Below are positions 41,601-41,967 of a stretch of DNA of 41,967 nt, in pieces (the first letter of the stretch is position 1; each line of letters opens with the position of its first letter). The stretch lies in the NCBI RefSeq assembly GCF_002727125.1, contig NZ_NHOA01000004.1, positions 1 through 41,967 on the forward strand. The letters are read 5' to 3'. The stretch comes from Halorubrum persicum. Its GTDB lineage: Archaea > Halobacteriota > Halobacteria > Halobacteriales > Haloferacaceae. Under the pieces are notes generated by a model. It worked only from the letters and a program-made list of their open reading frames with translations. It was not told where the DNA came from and did not search any database. Position numbers and translations under genes: made by a program.

Positions 41601-41967
41601 ACGTCGATGGCTGTGCCAACCAGCCGTTACTCCTATTCACCGAGAGATTCGGTGAACTCGGAGATACTTTTTGTCGAATGTTCTCGGCTCCGTTCACGTC
41701 CGCGTTCGCCGTCGTCCCGCACTCGTCGCACACGTACAACCCACGCTCGACACGGTTTGCATCGCACTTGCGACTACAGCACGAACACGATTTCGACGTA
41801 TTCCCCTCAGACACCTCTTCAACGGTGATGTCTTCCATCTCAGCCTTGTAGGTGAGTAGCTCCGTGAAGCGGTCAAACGCCCACGAGTGAAGATCGAGGT
41901 TACCATGCTTGCCCCAGTTCTTCGACTCACCGTCCTCGTCGTCCTTACGGATGCCAGAGAGGTCGCC
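41475..41967 (-). mobile_element. IS200/IS605-family (IS1341-type) element, right end and part of tnpB; runs off the window
   Basis: Contains the 3' part of tnpB and the right-end hairpin. The hairpin on the plus strand pairs ATCCTC (41480-41485) with GAGGAT (41501-41506) and GCGCT (41489-41493) with AGCGC (41496-41500), with a CCC bulge, as typical of haloarchaeal right ends. In the minus-strand sense the element probably ends at GATGTCAA, around 41475. No tnpA or left end is visible. These elements lack terminal inverted repeats and target duplications. Confidence 0.8.
41545..41967 (-). CDS. tnpB: TnpB (RNA-guided nuclease / IS1341-type transposase), C-terminal part
   Basis: The frame is open from the window edge to the stop, giving 140 residues; the start lies outside. 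HSWAFDRFTELLTYKAEMED is followed by the four-Cys zinc-finger region (SKSCSCCSRKCDANR, then LYVCDECG) and ADVNGAENI, whose Asp is the third RuvC active-site acid. TnpB is the compact RNA-guided DNA nuclease ancestral to Cas12 that helps its element persist. The extra Cys in CSCC..KC gives more cysteines than the usual finger, but the core pattern is intact. GC content is lower than in neighbouring genes, consistent with a mobile origin. Confidence 0.92.
   Translation of the reverse strand, partial: GDLSGIRKDDEDGESKNWGKHGNLDLHSWAFDRFTELLTYKAEMEDITVEEVSEGNTSKSCSCCSRKCDANRVERGLYVCDECGTTANADVNGAENIRQKVSPSSPNLSVNRSNGWLAQPSTFLFDKETGAFAPQEQATS

Noticed and set aside
41694..41930. Separate 78-codon minus-strand frame inside the TnpB region
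   Set aside because: Out of frame with the TnpB reading frame, which carries the zinc finger and RuvC motif.

Overview
The window is chromosomal DNA from an extremely halophilic archaeon (class Halobacteria). The pointers are high GC content, very acidic proteins, Tat-type lipoproteins, many genes whose TATA-like element sits 26-32 bp before the ATG (leaderless pattern), the rpl1-rplP0-rpl12 order, a HalX response regulator, an XPF-type Hef helicase-nuclease, a PriL primase subunit and a PccB/PccX/PccA-type carboxylase. A Halorubrum-like member of the Haloferacales is my guess; it is inference and no species can be assigned.

Layout. 1-2.6 kb: 5' end of a superoxide dismutase gene, a pirin, a HAD hydrolase and a short-form phosphatidylserine (archaetidylserine) decarboxylase that follows an RFC small-subunit gene. 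3.8-8.5 kb: a complete CUT1-type sugar ABC importer (Tat lipoprotein, two permeases, ATPase). 8.6-10.3 kb: three co-oriented membrane or exported proteins. 10.4 kb: tRNA-Val(TAC). 10.5-14.2 kb: an amphi-Trp/DUF1508 protein, PriL, a SWIM zinc-finger protein and small proteins. 14.3-16.4 kb: ribosomal stalk operon L1-P0-L12 with a hairpin leader; rpl11 is not beside it. 16.7-20.8 kb: biotin-dependent acyl-CoA carboxylase (carboxyltransferase, small PccX-like subunit, biotin carboxylase-carrier fusion) with one opposing small membrane-protein gene inside the cluster. 20.8-26.8 kb: BKACE enzyme with a 4-Cys partner, second SWIM protein, TRAM protein, Tfx-like regulator, aspartoacylase-like and PhnP-like hydrolases, and a heme-b/molybdopterin fusion oxidoreductase. 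26.8-31.7 kb: Hef, a candidate 34-aa gene, a small unknown protein and a fatty acyl-CoA ligase. 31.9-36.1 kb: metX-metY and a divergent DHH/RecJ-like nuclease. 36.1-41.4 kb: a signalling/redox stretch with two winged-helix plus three-helix membrane protein modules, a sulfite-oxidase-type enzyme, a repeat-rich lipoprotein, a HalX response regulator and a KaiC-like ATPase. 41.5 kb to the end: right end of an IS200/IS605-type element with the C-terminal part of TnpB and the probable guide-RNA region.

Functional themes: replication and repair (RfcC, PriL, Hef, RecJ-like), acyl-CoA metabolism (carboxylase, BKACE, acyl-CoA ligase), sugar uptake, methionine synthesis by direct sulfhydrylation, and molybdenum redox enzymes. 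Most of the window is ordinary haloarchaeal core genome. The parts most worth a second look are the 36-41.4 kb signalling cluster, the TnpB right end, several operator-like repeats in promoters, and the candidate leaderless micro-gene at 29.3-29.4 kb.
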